Shown here: positions 34,687 through 42,682 of the stretch, one piece after another
How the letters are laid out: each line of letters opens with the position of its first letter
How positions within the stretch are numbered: the first letter of the stretch is position 1
Assembly: GCA_026390165.1 (NCBI GenBank)
Contig: JAPLGM010000032.1
Location: 1 to 51,693, forward strand
Source: Campylobacterales bacterium
Lineage (GTDB): Bacteria > Campylobacterota > Campylobacteria > Campylobacterales > Sulfurimonadaceae
Reading direction: 5' to 3'
DNA: 51,693 nucleotides
Made by a program: the position numbers and the translations under genes
Notes under the pieces: model-generated
Seen by the model: only the letters and a program-made list of their open reading frames with translations
Told to the model about the DNA's origin: nothing
Databases searched by the model: none

Positions 34687-36225
34687 GTGATTGAGCGATT
34701 TTATTTGAAAGAGTATTTGAGTTTCAAAGAGGCCGAGCTTGACTTTAAAGCGGGTTTGATTGTTTTTACGGGTCCAAGCGGTAGTGGTAAATCGATATTA
34801 ATGCGTTCCCTTTTGGCCTCGGTAGGGCTTGATAGTGTCGATGCGTCTATCTGTGAGTCCTCCGTCGCATGGAAGATTGACGAAGAGTGTTACGGTATTA
34901 ATAATGAATCTCCCAATATCTTTCGCCATGTCAAAAAAGAGAAAGCCTCCTATTTTATCAATAATCAACGCACCTCGAAATCGTCAATGGAAACAATCAG
35001 TTCAGGACATCTGCGCCATCTCAGTCTCAAAGACTACAGTGATTTTGATTCAACTGCGTTGCTTGGATTATTGGATGAGCGTATTTTTCTTGAGGATAAA
35101 CAACATCAAGAATGGCTCTATGCCCATAAAAAAATATTTGGAGAGACTAAAATTCTCGTTAATGAGCTGAAAAGAATCGAAGAGCAAGAAAAAAAACTGA
35201 CTGAACTCAAAGAGTTTGCAGCGTATGAGATAGCCAAAATTGATGCGATTAAACCAACTATTGGTGAAGACGAAGAGCTACAAATTATCAAAAAACAGCT
35301 TTCCAAGAAAGAAAAAATTACCGAAGCGATCAAAAGCTCGGATGCTATTTTCTCGTATGAAAATCAGGTCAATAATGTCCTTTCTCTTTTAGACATTGAA
35401 TGTGGATTTTTCGATGATGCGATGAATGAGCTACGAAATATTTTTGAAACATCGCTTGAAAAAATGGAGTTGCTTGAAGAGGTCTCTGTCGAAGATATTC
35501 TTAACCGTATTGAGAGTCTAAGCGAACTCAAGCGGCGTTATGGGGGGATTGAGGAAGCCTTGGGATACCGTGACCAAAAAGTAAAAGAGCTGGAGGATTA
35601 TGAGACGATTGAGCACTCAAAAACAGAGCTTAACAAGCAGATCCAAGAGCATCAATCACAACTCACAGCGCTCTCTTCTAAACTCACTGTGGCGCGCAAT
35701 AATAAAATGGCTATTACCCTTGAACATCTTAATCGCTATTTATCCATGCTCTATTTACGTCCTGCTACACTGCAGCTTGAAACAATTGAATCGCATCCCC
35801 TCGGAGTAGACCGTGTCGTATTGGGATTAGAGGGGACAAGGCTGGACAAGCTCAGTTCGGGGGAGTTTAATCGCCTCCGTTTGGCGTTATTAGCCTTGCG
35901 TGTTGAGAGTATGGAGCATAGTGGGGGGGTGTTAATGCTCGATGAGATTGATGCCAATCTCAGTGGGGAAGAGTCGATGAGCGTCGCCAAAGTCTTACGC
36001 CATCTCTCTACCCACTATCAGATTTTTGTCATTTCTCACCAGCCACAACTCACCTCAATGGGGGATCAACACTTTTTGATCTACAAAGACGACGAAAGCC
36101 GCGTTCGTGAACTCAATGAAGAGGAGCGAATCGAAGAGATAGCCCGCATTATCAGCGGTGAGAGTGTCAGCGACGAGGCACGAGGGTTCGCGCGGGATTT
36201 GTTTGAGCGTGCACAATGTGTCTAA
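34687..36225 (+). CDS. recN: DNA repair protein RecN
   Basis: A 512-residue SMC-like ATPase in double-strand-break repair. An N-terminal Walker A (FTGPSGSGKSILM, about 28-40) and a C-terminal signature plus Walker B (LSSGEFNRLRLALLAL, GGVLMLDEIDANLSGEE) flank a coiled-coil arm of about 200 residues rich in Glu and Lys. The late SHQPQLTS carries the switch His. At 512 residues it is a little shorter than E. coli RecN (553), as is common in Campylobacterota. It starts with GTG. Confidence 0.92.
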   Translation: MIERFYLKEYLSFKEAELDFKAGLIVFTGPSGSGKSILMRSLLASVGLDSVDASICESSVAWKIDEECYGINNESPNIFRHVKKEKASYFINNQRTSKSSMETISSGHLRHLSLKDYSDFDSTALLGLLDERIFLEDKQHQEWLYAHKKIFGETKILVNELKRIEEQEKKLTELKEFAAYEIAKIDAIKPTIGEDEELQIIKKQLSKKEKITEAIKSSDAIFSYENQVNNVLSLLDIECGFFDDAMNELRNIFETSLEKMELLEEVSVEDILNRIESLSELKRRYGGIEEALGYRDQKVKELEDYETIEHSKTELNKQIQEHQSQLTALSSKLTVARNNKMAITLEHLNRYLSMLYLRPATLQLETIESHPLGVDRVVLGLEGTRLDKLSSGEFNRLRLALLALRVESMEHSGGVLMLDEIDANLSGEESMSVAKVLRHLSTHYQIFVISHQPQLTSMGDQHFLIYKDDESRVRELNEEERIEEIARIISGESVSDEARGFARDLFERAQCV

Positions 36226-36374
36226 TTGTTGCCATCTTTTCCCTTGCATTTTCGGTTAGCTTCTTTATGAAGGGAAATCTCGTATTGGCTTTGAGCAGTG
36301 GTGGAGTTGGGCTTTTTTTTGTGGCTTTAATGGTTAGAAATATACTTCAACGGATAAAAGAGAGAAACGCATGA
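36216..36374 (+). CDS. Small membrane protein (52 residues), hypothetical
   Basis: A short frame fills the otherwise empty gap between recN and tatD exactly. It begins 10 bp before the recN stop and its TGA overlaps the tatD ATG (ATGA). The translation starts MCLIVAIFSLAFSVSFF and ends in a basic tail, QRIKERNA. It forms two hydrophobic helices of about 16 residues with a Lys-Gly-Asn turn, a plausible helical hairpin with the C-terminus in the cytoplasm. The precise nesting, with overlaps at both ends as in the neighbouring genes, argues that it is real. Function unknown. Confidence 0.6.
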   Translation: MCLIVAIFSLAFSVSFFMKGNLVLALSSGGVGLFFVALMVRNILQRIKERNA

Positions 36375-37156
36375 TTATAGATACCCATGTTCACCTTGAT
36401 GATGAACGATACAAAAACGATTTTGAAGAGATGCTCCAACGTGCATATGATGCAGGGGTGGAGGCGTTTATTATTCCAGGGGCACACCCCTCAACACTTC
36501 CTCGCGCGGTAGAATTAAGTGAGCAATACGCCAATATTTATTTTGCCGTTGGGGTGCATCCGTATGATGTAGAGGCTTTGGATGGAGTTGATTTTGAACA
36601 CTACGCAGCGCACCCAAAATGTGTTGCCATCGGAGAGTGCGGGATGGATTATTTTCGTCTTGAGGGGTCTGATGAAGAGAAAGCTCACGAAAAACAACGG
36701 CAAGAAGATGCGTTTAGAACGCAAATTCGTTTTGCAAAAAAGGTTAAAAAACCGCTCATTATCCATATTCGGGATGCCAGTCATGATGCTAAAATGATTT
36801 TACTGGATGAAAATGCCGGTGAAGTAGGGGGGGTACTGCATTGTTACAATGCCGATGATGAGTTGCTTTCGCTTGCAAAAGAGAATTTCTATTTTGGAAT
36901 CGGGGGGGTAGTGACGTTTCAAAATGCTAAAAAGCTGGTCAATATTCTCCCTCGTATCCCACTTGAAAAATTGCTCATCGAAACCGATGGCCCTTATTTG
37001 ACCCCCCATCCGTATAGAGGGAGACGTAATGAGCCAGCGTATACAGCACTTGTAGTGGATAAAATGGCTCAGATTTTAATGTTGTCCGCCGAAGAAATCA
37101 AACGATTGAGTACAGATAACGCCTTTCGACTTTTTGGAGGGTTAACAGAGCATTAA
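36371..37156 (+). CDS. tatD: TatD-family metal-dependent hydrolase (DNase)
   Basis: A 261-residue TIM-barrel hydrolase with the metal-binding motifs in order: DTHVHLDDERY at the start, VGVHPYD, IGECGMDYF with the bridging acid, PLIIHIRDAS, GVLHCYN, and LIETDGPYLTPHPYRG(R). TatD enzymes are 3'-5' exonucleases acting in DNA repair or turnover. It is coupled by a 4-bp overlap to the small membrane gene and so lies in the nadK-recN operon. Confidence 0.92.
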   Translation: MIIDTHVHLDDERYKNDFEEMLQRAYDAGVEAFIIPGAHPSTLPRAVELSEQYANIYFAVGVHPYDVEALDGVDFEHYAAHPKCVAIGECGMDYFRLEGSDEEKAHEKQRQEDAFRTQIRFAKKVKKPLIIHIRDASHDAKMILLDENAGEVGGVLHCYNADDELLSLAKENFYFGIGGVVTFQNAKKLVNILPRIPLEKLLIETDGPYLTPHPYRGRRNEPAYTALVVDKMAQILMLSAEEIKRLSTDNAFRLFGGLTEH

Positions 37157-37167
37157 TAACACCGAGT

Positions 37168-37173
37168 TATAAT
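37168..37173 (+). promoter_or_regulatory. -10 box of the lytic transglycosylase gene
   Basis: TATAAT lies 32 bp upstream of the ATG at 37206, after the tatD stop. A TAGGAGA RBS lies between. Confidence 0.5.
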
Positions 37174-37205
37174 TTTCCACTAAGTATAAATTTGTAGGAG
37201 ATGGG

Positions 37206-38249
37206 ATGCGTTGGCTTTTGTTGATTGCTTTATTTATATATACTCTAAAAGCAGCCGTATTTGATCCCAATGATCCCAAAAAAATAGAGGTTTTAAAACA
37301 TTTTGATATTCCGAAGTCATTTTTAAACGATCCCGATTTGAATGACATCTATGATCTACGCAAGCGTTCGTGTAGCTTGAATGGTTTTGCTAATTCGATT
37401 GAAAATGCAGACGTTTTTATTCCGATGATCTCCTCCCTTATTTCCCAATCGGATCTACCAGCTGAATTTTTATTTATTGCTTTAGCAGAGTCAGGGCTTG
37501 ATCTTCTCCCTTCATCTCCTCGGACAGGTCCTAGTGGATTGTGGCAATTTATGCCTAAAACAGGTCAATCGCACGGTTTGGAGATTACGGCGTACGTTGA
37601 TGAAAGGCGTGATCATCTCAAATCAACGCGTGCGGCGATTACCTATCTTTCCCAATTGCATCGGCAGTTTGGCAAATGGTATCTTGCTTTGATCGCTTAC
37701 AATTGTGGAGATGGAAAGCTCTCTCGTGCGATACGAAAAGCAGGAAGTGATGATCTGAGTATATTAGCCAATCCTAACAAAGAGTATCTCCCCGCTGTAA
37801 GCCGCCATTATATTCGAAAAATAATTGCACTGGCACTCTTGGGAAGTGATCATGTATTTTTAGAACAAATTCAATATGATCATTTAATCGGTGTCGCTTC
37901 TGAAAATCCTATTGCAACGGTCTATCTCCCTGCTGGGGAAGAGATTGACAAAATTGCAGCTGTTTTGGAAATGCCAAAACAAACGTTAAAACTTTTAAAT
38001 ACCCATCTTAAACGTGGTGTGACACCTCCTTCTCACAGCAGCTATCCTGTCTATATTCCTGCGGATAAGCTAGCTCTTTTAGAAAAAAATTATCACCCAC
38101 AAGGACTACAAAACTATTTTGTGATGCACAAAATGAAAGCAGGGGAGAGTTTGGCATCCCTCTCGCGACGTTATAACGTTGAACTGAAAGAGATAATACT
38201 CAATCATACGGTGAAAATTCCTATAAGTAGCTCATTTATCAAAAAATAG
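37206..38249 (+). CDS. Membrane-bound lytic murein transglycosylase (MltD-like)
   Basis: A 347-residue periplasmic protein with a signal peptide (RWLLLIALFIYTLKA). The SLT/goose-lysozyme domain (about 80-210) has the catalytic Glu in ALAESGLDLLPSSPRTG, then PSGLWQFMPKTGQSHGL and IAYNCGDGKL. The family cleaves peptidoglycan to 1,6-anhydro products. A C-terminal LysM-like segment (MKAGESLASLSRRYNVELKE) is cut short after the motif, ending in IKK, so at most one LysM is present. No lipobox Cys is visible, so it should be periplasmic. It heads a string of envelope genes. Confidence 0.87.
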   Translation: MRWLLLIALFIYTLKAAVFDPNDPKKIEVLKHFDIPKSFLNDPDLNDIYDLRKRSCSLNGFANSIENADVFIPMISSLISQSDLPAEFLFIALAESGLDLLPSSPRTGPSGLWQFMPKTGQSHGLEITAYVDERRDHLKSTRAAITYLSQLHRQFGKWYLALIAYNCGDGKLSRAIRKAGSDDLSILANPNKEYLPAVSRHYIRKIIALALLGSDHVFLEQIQYDHLIGVASENPIATVYLPAGEEIDKIAAVLEMPKQTLKLLNTHLKRGVTPPSHSSYPVYIPADKLALLEKNYHPQGLQNYFVMHKMKAGESLASLSRRYNVELKEIILNHTVKIPISSSFIKK

Positions 38250-38273
38250 CCTCGATTTTCAGCTCGAAAACGG

Positions 38274-38279
38274 TATACT
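38274..38279 (+). promoter_or_regulatory. -10 box of rlpA
   Basis: TATACT lies 17 bp before the rlpA ATG, or 29 bp before an alternative TTG start at 38308. The short leader slightly favours the later start. Confidence 0.35.
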
Positions 38280-38295
38280 TTTGCTCTAAAAGAGA

Positions 38296-39117
38296 ATGGG
38301 GTTGGGTTTGAAAATAAAAATTATTTTAGGCATATTTGTCCTTATAATAAGTGGATGTACGACACATAAAGGGTCCTACTCTTATCAACCGACTAAATCA
38401 TCCAAAAAATACCCTTCTGATAAACTGGATGCTTCTCCCTCAAATCTTACGAAAAAAAATGGTGAACCCATCGCATCTATGCGCCCCTATACGGTATTAG
38501 GAAAAGAGTATTGCCCTACCGTTGTTAGCGTCGGAGATACTTTTTCAGGTCGTGCGAGTTGGTATGGAGCTGATTTTCATGGTAAATCAACGTGTAATGG
38601 GGAAGGGTACGACATGTATGCAATGACGGCAGCCCATAAAACATTACCGATGAATACCGTGGTGCGGGTAACGAATCTGGAAAATAATCAACAAGCCGTT
38701 GTGCGAATTAACGATCGTGGCCCCTTTGTAGAGAATAGGATTATCGATTTATCGTTTGCAAGTGCCAAATCAATCGGTTTGATGGGTCGCGGGAGTGCCT
38801 CAGTGAAACTGGAGGTGTTAGGATTTGAGCCTACTGAATCCAAAACAATTGATTATGTAGCAATGGCTAAGGGTCCTCGCCAAGAAATTCTTAACTCTTT
38901 TGCGGTACAGATAGGAGCCTTTGCCAGTATTGCAGGGGCAATTGAGACCCAAAAAAAGTATGCGAGTTTCCACGGTTACTCCTCAATCATAAAAGATTCA
39001 CAGTATAATGATGACCGATTATATCGCGTGTGGATGCGTGGATTTAGAAGCGAAGCGGAAGCACGTGATTTTATAAATAAAGATTATTTTAATGGGCAAT
39101 TTATCACAAGGGAATGA
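38296..39117 (+). CDS. rlpA: Septal lipoprotein RlpA
   Basis: A 273-residue lipoprotein with a lipobox (LIISGC) after a hydrophobic leader. A double-psi beta-barrel follows (about 90-185; GRASWYGADFHGKSTCNGE, AMTAAHKTLPMNTVVRVTN, VRINDRGPF) with the Asp-Arg-Gly-Pro active-site segment, and a C-terminal SPOR domain (about 208-272; FAVQIGAFASIAGA). RlpA binds denuded glycan strands at septa and in some species cleaves them. The start could instead be the TTG at 38308, which has GGGG 6 bases before it and leaves the lipobox unchanged. hisB begins 1 bp after the stop. Confidence 0.92.
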   Translation: MGLGLKIKIILGIFVLIISGCTTHKGSYSYQPTKSSKKYPSDKLDASPSNLTKKNGEPIASMRPYTVLGKEYCPTVVSVGDTFSGRASWYGADFHGKSTCNGEGYDMYAMTAAHKTLPMNTVVRVTNLENNQQAVVRINDRGPFVENRIIDLSFASAKSIGLMGRGSASVKLEVLGFEPTESKTIDYVAMAKGPRQEILNSFAVQIGAFASIAGAIETQKKYASFHGYSSIIKDSQYNDDRLYRVWMRGFRSEAEARDFINKDYFNGQFITRE

Positions 39118-39118
39118 G

Positions 39119-39691
39119 ATGATTCATAAAAGCCGACGAACCAAAGAGACCGATATTACCCTCTCTCTTACTCTTTATGGAGAAGGTAAAAGTACCATTT
39201 CAACGGGTGTTGGATTTTTGGATCACATGTTGGAAAGTTTTGCGAAACATGCGTGGATGGATTTGGAGATAACCTGTATTGGCGATACTCACATTGACGA
39301 TCATCACAGCGTTGAAGATGTCGGAATTGTACTAGGGCAAGCACTCAGAGACGCTATTTTCCCTATCCAATCCGTTGAGCGATTCGGAAACAGTGTCGTT
39401 GTTATGGACGAAGCGGCGGTGAGCTGTGATATGGATTTAAGCAATCGCCCTTTTTTAGTGTGTGAATTAGATGTTGAGGGAAAAGTAGGGCAGTTTGATA
39501 CCGAACTTGTGGAAGAGTTTTTCCGTGCGGTGGTATTTGGTGCAGGTATCAGTGCCCATATCATCATGCAGCGCGGCCGTAACAAGCACCATATTATTGA
39601 GGCTGCTTTTAAAGCATTCGCCGTAGCTCTTCGTCGTGCATTGGTACGAAACGATCGTGCTGGTGTCCCTAGTACCAAAGGGATTTTATGA
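39119..39691 (+). CDS. hisB: Imidazoleglycerol-phosphate dehydratase
   Basis: A 190-residue monofunctional enzyme of histidine synthesis. It has the metal-binding motifs GVGFLDHMLESFAKHA, DDHHSVEDVGI, and the repeated second-half set FFRAVVFGAGISAHI, GRNKHHIIEAAFKAFA. The phosphatase domain of the E. coli fusion is absent, as usual outside enterics. The ATG at 39119 was preferred to 39092 because AAGGGAA lies 4 bases before it and it removes a 26-bp overlap with rlpA. It overlaps kdsC by 4 bp. Confidence 0.94.
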   Translation: MIHKSRRTKETDITLSLTLYGEGKSTISTGVGFLDHMLESFAKHAWMDLEITCIGDTHIDDHHSVEDVGIVLGQALRDAIFPIQSVERFGNSVVVMDEAAVSCDMDLSNRPFLVCELDVEGKVGQFDTELVEEFFRAVVFGAGISAHIIMQRGRNKHHIIEAAFKAFAVALRRALVRNDRAGVPSTKGIL

Positions 39692-40179
39692 TTAAGCTTG
39701 TGTTCTTAGATGTTGATGGATGTTTGAGTGATGGTAAGATTACCTATACCCATGAGGGGGTTGAACTCAAAAGTTTTAATGTTCGCGATGGCTTCGCGAT
39801 CAAAGCGTTAGTAAAAATGGGGTACACTGTCGCTATTATTACGGGACGTGATTCAGCCATTGTCGAGCTAAGAGCCAAAGAGCTTGACATCCCCTATCTT
39901 TTTCAAGGGGTCAAGGATAAGCAAGCTGTTGCACAAAAGCTGTGTGAGGAACTTCATATACTTCCCCAAGAGGTTGCCGCTATTGGGGATGATTTGAACG
40001 ACTACCGTCTCTTAAAATGGGCAGGAATGGCGTTTATCCCCAATGATGCGTCCCCGTATCTTAAGCCAATTGCACAGCTATTACAACGCAAAGGCGGTGA
40101 TGCGTGTGTACGTGAGATGATTGAAAAAATCCTTAGTGCCAACGGGGATGAAGAGCGTTTTTTGAACTTATGGATTTAA
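39688..40179 (+). CDS. kdsC: 3-deoxy-D-manno-octulosonate-8-phosphate phosphatase
   Basis: A 163-residue HAD phosphatase (C0 type, no cap) that makes KDO for lipopolysaccharide. The motifs are FLDVDGCLSDGKI with the nucleophile Asp, IITGRDS, KQAVAQKL with the Lys, and AIGDDLNDYRLL with the metal-binding acids. Its place directly before lptC and lptA is the classical LPS arrangement. Length is close to the family norm (about 165-190). Confidence 0.94.
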   Translation: MIKLVFLDVDGCLSDGKITYTHEGVELKSFNVRDGFAIKALVKMGYTVAIITGRDSAIVELRAKELDIPYLFQGVKDKQAVAQKLCEELHILPQEVAAIGDDLNDYRLLKWAGMAFIPNDASPYLKPIAQLLQRKGGDACVREMIEKILSANGDEERFLNLWI

Positions 40180-40689
40180 ATGTCAATTAATGGGTTTTTT
40201 CTTCTCGTGCTCACTCTTCTTGTTGGAATGTTTGGCTATTTTAAACCTCAGGTGCGAGTGGAATATTTAACACACGAGGTTCCTCAATTTGAGCTGGATC
40301 AATTTGTTATTTATGAAATTAACCGTGCCAAAATTGACCGTTTTTTTGAAGGGGGACACGGTAAGCATTTTGAAGATCGTTACGAAATAAGCGATGCAAA
40401 ATTTACCAATAATTCAAAAACGATGTTCGAATCCATTCGTGCCGATAAGGCATTATACAAAGAAAATCTAATTTCACTGGATGGGGATGTTCATTATGTC
40501 CGTGAAGATGGATTTCAATTTCGCTCATCCGAGGGGACATACGATCAAAATTCCTCTCGTATTCAGACGAAAGGGGCGTTTGTCCTCACAAAAGATGGGA
40601 ATAAAGTGGACGGGAGACATCTTGATTACAATGTCAATTTAGATACCGTATCGGCAGATAAAGTGCGTGGAAGCTATCAACTTAATTAG
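40180..40689 (+). CDS. lptC: LPS export protein LptC
   Basis: A 169-residue protein anchored by one N-terminal helix (INGFFLLVLTLLVGMFGYF) with a periplasmic beta-jellyroll (VYEINRAKIDRFFEGGHGKHF, LISLDGDVHYVREDG, YNVNLDTVSADKVRG). LptC receives LPS from LptBFG and passes it to LptA. The ATG follows the kdsC stop without a gap. The sequence is diverged from E. coli LptC, so the call leans on context as well as fold. Confidence 0.85.
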   Translation: MSINGFFLLVLTLLVGMFGYFKPQVRVEYLTHEVPQFELDQFVIYEINRAKIDRFFEGGHGKHFEDRYEISDAKFTNNSKTMFESIRADKALYKENLISLDGDVHYVREDGFQFRSSEGTYDQNSSRIQTKGAFVLTKDGNKVDGRHLDYNVNLDTVSADKVRGSYQLN

Positions 40690-40699
40690 GATATATATA

Positions 40700-41191
40700 A
40701 TGATAAAACAATTACTATTTTTACTCACCTTTGGACTCTTTGCTTCGCATGCGGAAGAACTTAAAATTATTTCAGATAATTTCAAAGGGGATCAATCTAA
40801 AGGGATCTCCATTTTTACGGGAAATGTAAAAGTAACCAAGGGCGGTGATGAACTTAACGCCTCTAAGGTGACTATTTATACGGATGCCACTCGAAAACCC
40901 ATTAAATACGTAGCAGAAGGGGATGTCTCTTTTTATATTGTGACCGAAATAAAAGAGAGATACCGTGGTAAGTCACAAATAGTGGTGTATCTACCCAATG
41001 AGAGCGAATACCAATTTATCAAAAAAGTGGACTTGATACGGCTTGATGATTATCGACGGATCAAAGGGGACAAAGTGGTGCTCAATGAAGAGAAAGGTTT
41101 TGCCAATGCCGACAGTAGTGGTGATGAACCCGTTGTTATGATATTTACGTTAGATGATAAAAAAGAGAATAAGAAAGGATCTAAAAAATGA
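40700..41191 (+). CDS. lptA: LPS periplasmic bridge protein LptA
   Basis: A 163-residue periplasmic protein with a signal peptide (IKQLLFLLTFGLFASHAEE) and an OstA-type jellyroll (ISDNFKGDQSKGISIFTGN, VKVTKGGDELNASKVTIY, YVAEGDVSFYI). It carries LPS across the periplasm. The ATG at 40700 has TTAGGAT 8 bases upstream and gives a proper signal peptide; the longer frame from 40667 is rejected. A Lys-rich C-terminus (DDKKENKKGSKK) overlaps engB by 4 bp. Confidence 0.9.
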   Translation: MIKQLLFLLTFGLFASHAEELKIISDNFKGDQSKGISIFTGNVKVTKGGDELNASKVTIYTDATRKPIKYVAEGDVSFYIVTEIKERYRGKSQIVVYLPNESEYQFIKKVDLIRLDDYRRIKGDKVVLNEEKGFANADSSGDEPVVMIFTLDDKKENKKGSKK

Positions 41192-41808
41192 TTGAAATTA
41201 TCGATTCTGCGTTTCTCACCTCCGCCCCGACAATACGACTTGCGCCGGAGAATGAGTTTCAAAATGAAGTGGCGTTTATGGCCCGTTCCAATACGGGGAA
41301 GAGTTCCCTGCTTAACACCCTGACACAGCGAAAATCATTGGCAAAAGTTTCGTCTACCCCTGGGAAAACCCGTTTGATTAACTATTTTGATGTGGTGTTT
41401 ATGGATCGAGAGTCGGGAGAAAAACTGAGTGCTGTTTTGGTAGATCTTCCTGGATTTGGATACGCGAAAGTTGCCAAATCGCTTAAAAGTGATTGGGAGA
41501 GCAATTTAACGAACTTCGTCTCTGAACGGAAGCAGATTCGTGTTTTTGTTCACTTGATCGATTGTCGTCATCCCGATTTAGCTATTGATGTTTCAGTAGG
41601 AGAGTATTTACGTGAGATTTGTACCCCGCAACAGCACATTGTACAAGTCTATACCAAGATTGACAAGCTTAACCAAAAAGAGCTCTCTGTTTTAAAAAAA
41701 CGATTTCCAGACGCTTTGATGATCTCGAATAGCAAACGACGCGGGGTTGATAAAATCGTCTCGACTCTCTATGGGATGCTTCGAGGAGATAATTTGTGCG
41801 TGGACTAA
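41188..41808 (+). CDS. engB: Ribosome-biogenesis GTPase EngB/YsxC
   Basis: A 206-residue small GTPase. G1 is ARSNTGKSSLLNTL; the family usually has SNVGKSS, so Thr for Val is a mild change. G2 is STPGKTR, G3 VLVDLPGFGYAKV, and G4 YTKIDKL. It is needed for 50S assembly and essential in most bacteria. It lies between lptA and the acetyltransferase with overlaps at both ends (4 and 13 bp). Confidence 0.94.
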   Translation: MIEIIDSAFLTSAPTIRLAPENEFQNEVAFMARSNTGKSSLLNTLTQRKSLAKVSSTPGKTRLINYFDVVFMDRESGEKLSAVLVDLPGFGYAKVAKSLKSDWESNLTNFVSERKQIRVFVHLIDCRHPDLAIDVSVGEYLREICTPQQHIVQVYTKIDKLNQKELSVLKKRFPDALMISNSKRRGVDKIVSTLYGMLRGDNLCVD

Positions 41809-42260
41809 CGTATAGAAAACCAACCCTTTCTGATATTCCTGCGATGAAGCAACTTGTCGCTCCCGAAATAGAGAGTGGGGTTATTTTGGCTCGTAGCGAT
41901 GATGAGATTGCGACCAATATCCGCTCTTATATTGTAGCGATAGAGGGTGAAAAAGTAGTAGGCTTTTGTGCCCTTCATATCCATTCCCCTAAACTAGCGG
42001 AGATCCGATCTATGATTGTCGATCCCCACTATCGGGGACGCAATATCGGAAGCACCTTGGTCGATAAAGCATGTGAAGAAGGAGTTGTTTTGGGGTTAGA
42101 TGAGATTTTAGTGCTAACCTATCAACAACGTTTTTTCGAAAAATTAGGGTTTAAAGAAATCCCCAAAGAATCGATACCCGAACATAAGATTTGGGCGGAC
42201 TGCATTAAATGCAAACATTTTCCAATATGCAACGAAGTCTCACTTATCAAAATGCTCTGA
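41796..42260 (+). CDS. GNAT N-acetyltransferase, ArgA-like
   Basis: A 154-residue acetyltransferase with the acetyl-CoA loop VDPHYRGRNIGSTLV (about 76-90) and FFEKLGFKEI. The tail KIWADCIKCKHFPICNE is typical of the short N-acetylglutamate synthases that open arginine synthesis in organisms lacking the kinase-fused enzyme, and its Cys pattern could bind metal. It starts with GTG behind CGAGGAG. The assignment to ArgA is by family resemblance; other GNAT substrates are possible. Confidence 0.75.
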   Translation: MRGLTYRKPTLSDIPAMKQLVAPEIESGVILARSDDEIATNIRSYIVAIEGEKVVGFCALHIHSPKLAEIRSMIVDPHYRGRNIGSTLVDKACEEGVVLGLDEILVLTYQQRFFEKLGFKEIPKESIPEHKIWADCIKCKHFPICNEVSLIKML

Positions 42261-42682
42261 GCCATCTTTTTTGGCTCATTGCTTTTGGAATCTATACGGC
42301 TCTAAGCAGTATATACCTTTTTTTACCCCCAATGTTTGCCTTTCTTGGGTTTATGTTTTACCGAACATTGGGACGTCACGATCTTGGGATATTAATCATT
42401 TTTTCGATCATGCTTTTAATGTTAGAAGCAGAAAAAGGGTACTGGTTTGGAAGTTCAATTCTTTATTTTGCCCTTATAAGTCATTATCTGATGCCAAAAT
42501 TGGAGCAAACTATGCGATGTGCGCTGTGTATCAAAGGAATTTTTGTCCTTTTGGCGTATATTGGATATTGGGGGTTTAGTTGGATGATTAACAGTGTGTT
42601 ATTGCTCCAGATACCCTCTCTGGATTGGCATATTTTCTTTTATATGCCGATTGAATTTGCGTTGATTGCGATTTTTGGATGA
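42209..42682 (+). CDS. Integral membrane protein preceding PBP2 (MreD-like position)
   Basis: A 157-residue protein with about five membrane segments (LFWLIAFGIYTALSSIYLF; AFLGFMFYRTLG; LGILIIFSIMLLML; IFVLLAYIGYWGFSW; FYMPIEFALIAIFG). Directly before mrdA and coupled to it by ATGA, it sits where mreD lies in many rod-shaped bacteria, and size and hydrophobicity agree. Sequence support for MreD itself is weak. The start is uncertain: 42209 overlaps the acetyltransferase by 52 bp, a second ATG at 42227 by 34 bp, and neither has a clear RBS. Confidence 0.65.
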   Translation: MQTFSNMQRSLTYQNALSHLFWLIAFGIYTALSSIYLFLPPMFAFLGFMFYRTLGRHDLGILIIFSIMLLMLEAEKGYWFGSSILYFALISHYLMPKLEQTMRCALCIKGIFVLLAYIGYWGFSWMINSVLLLQIPSLDWHIFFYMPIEFALIAIFG

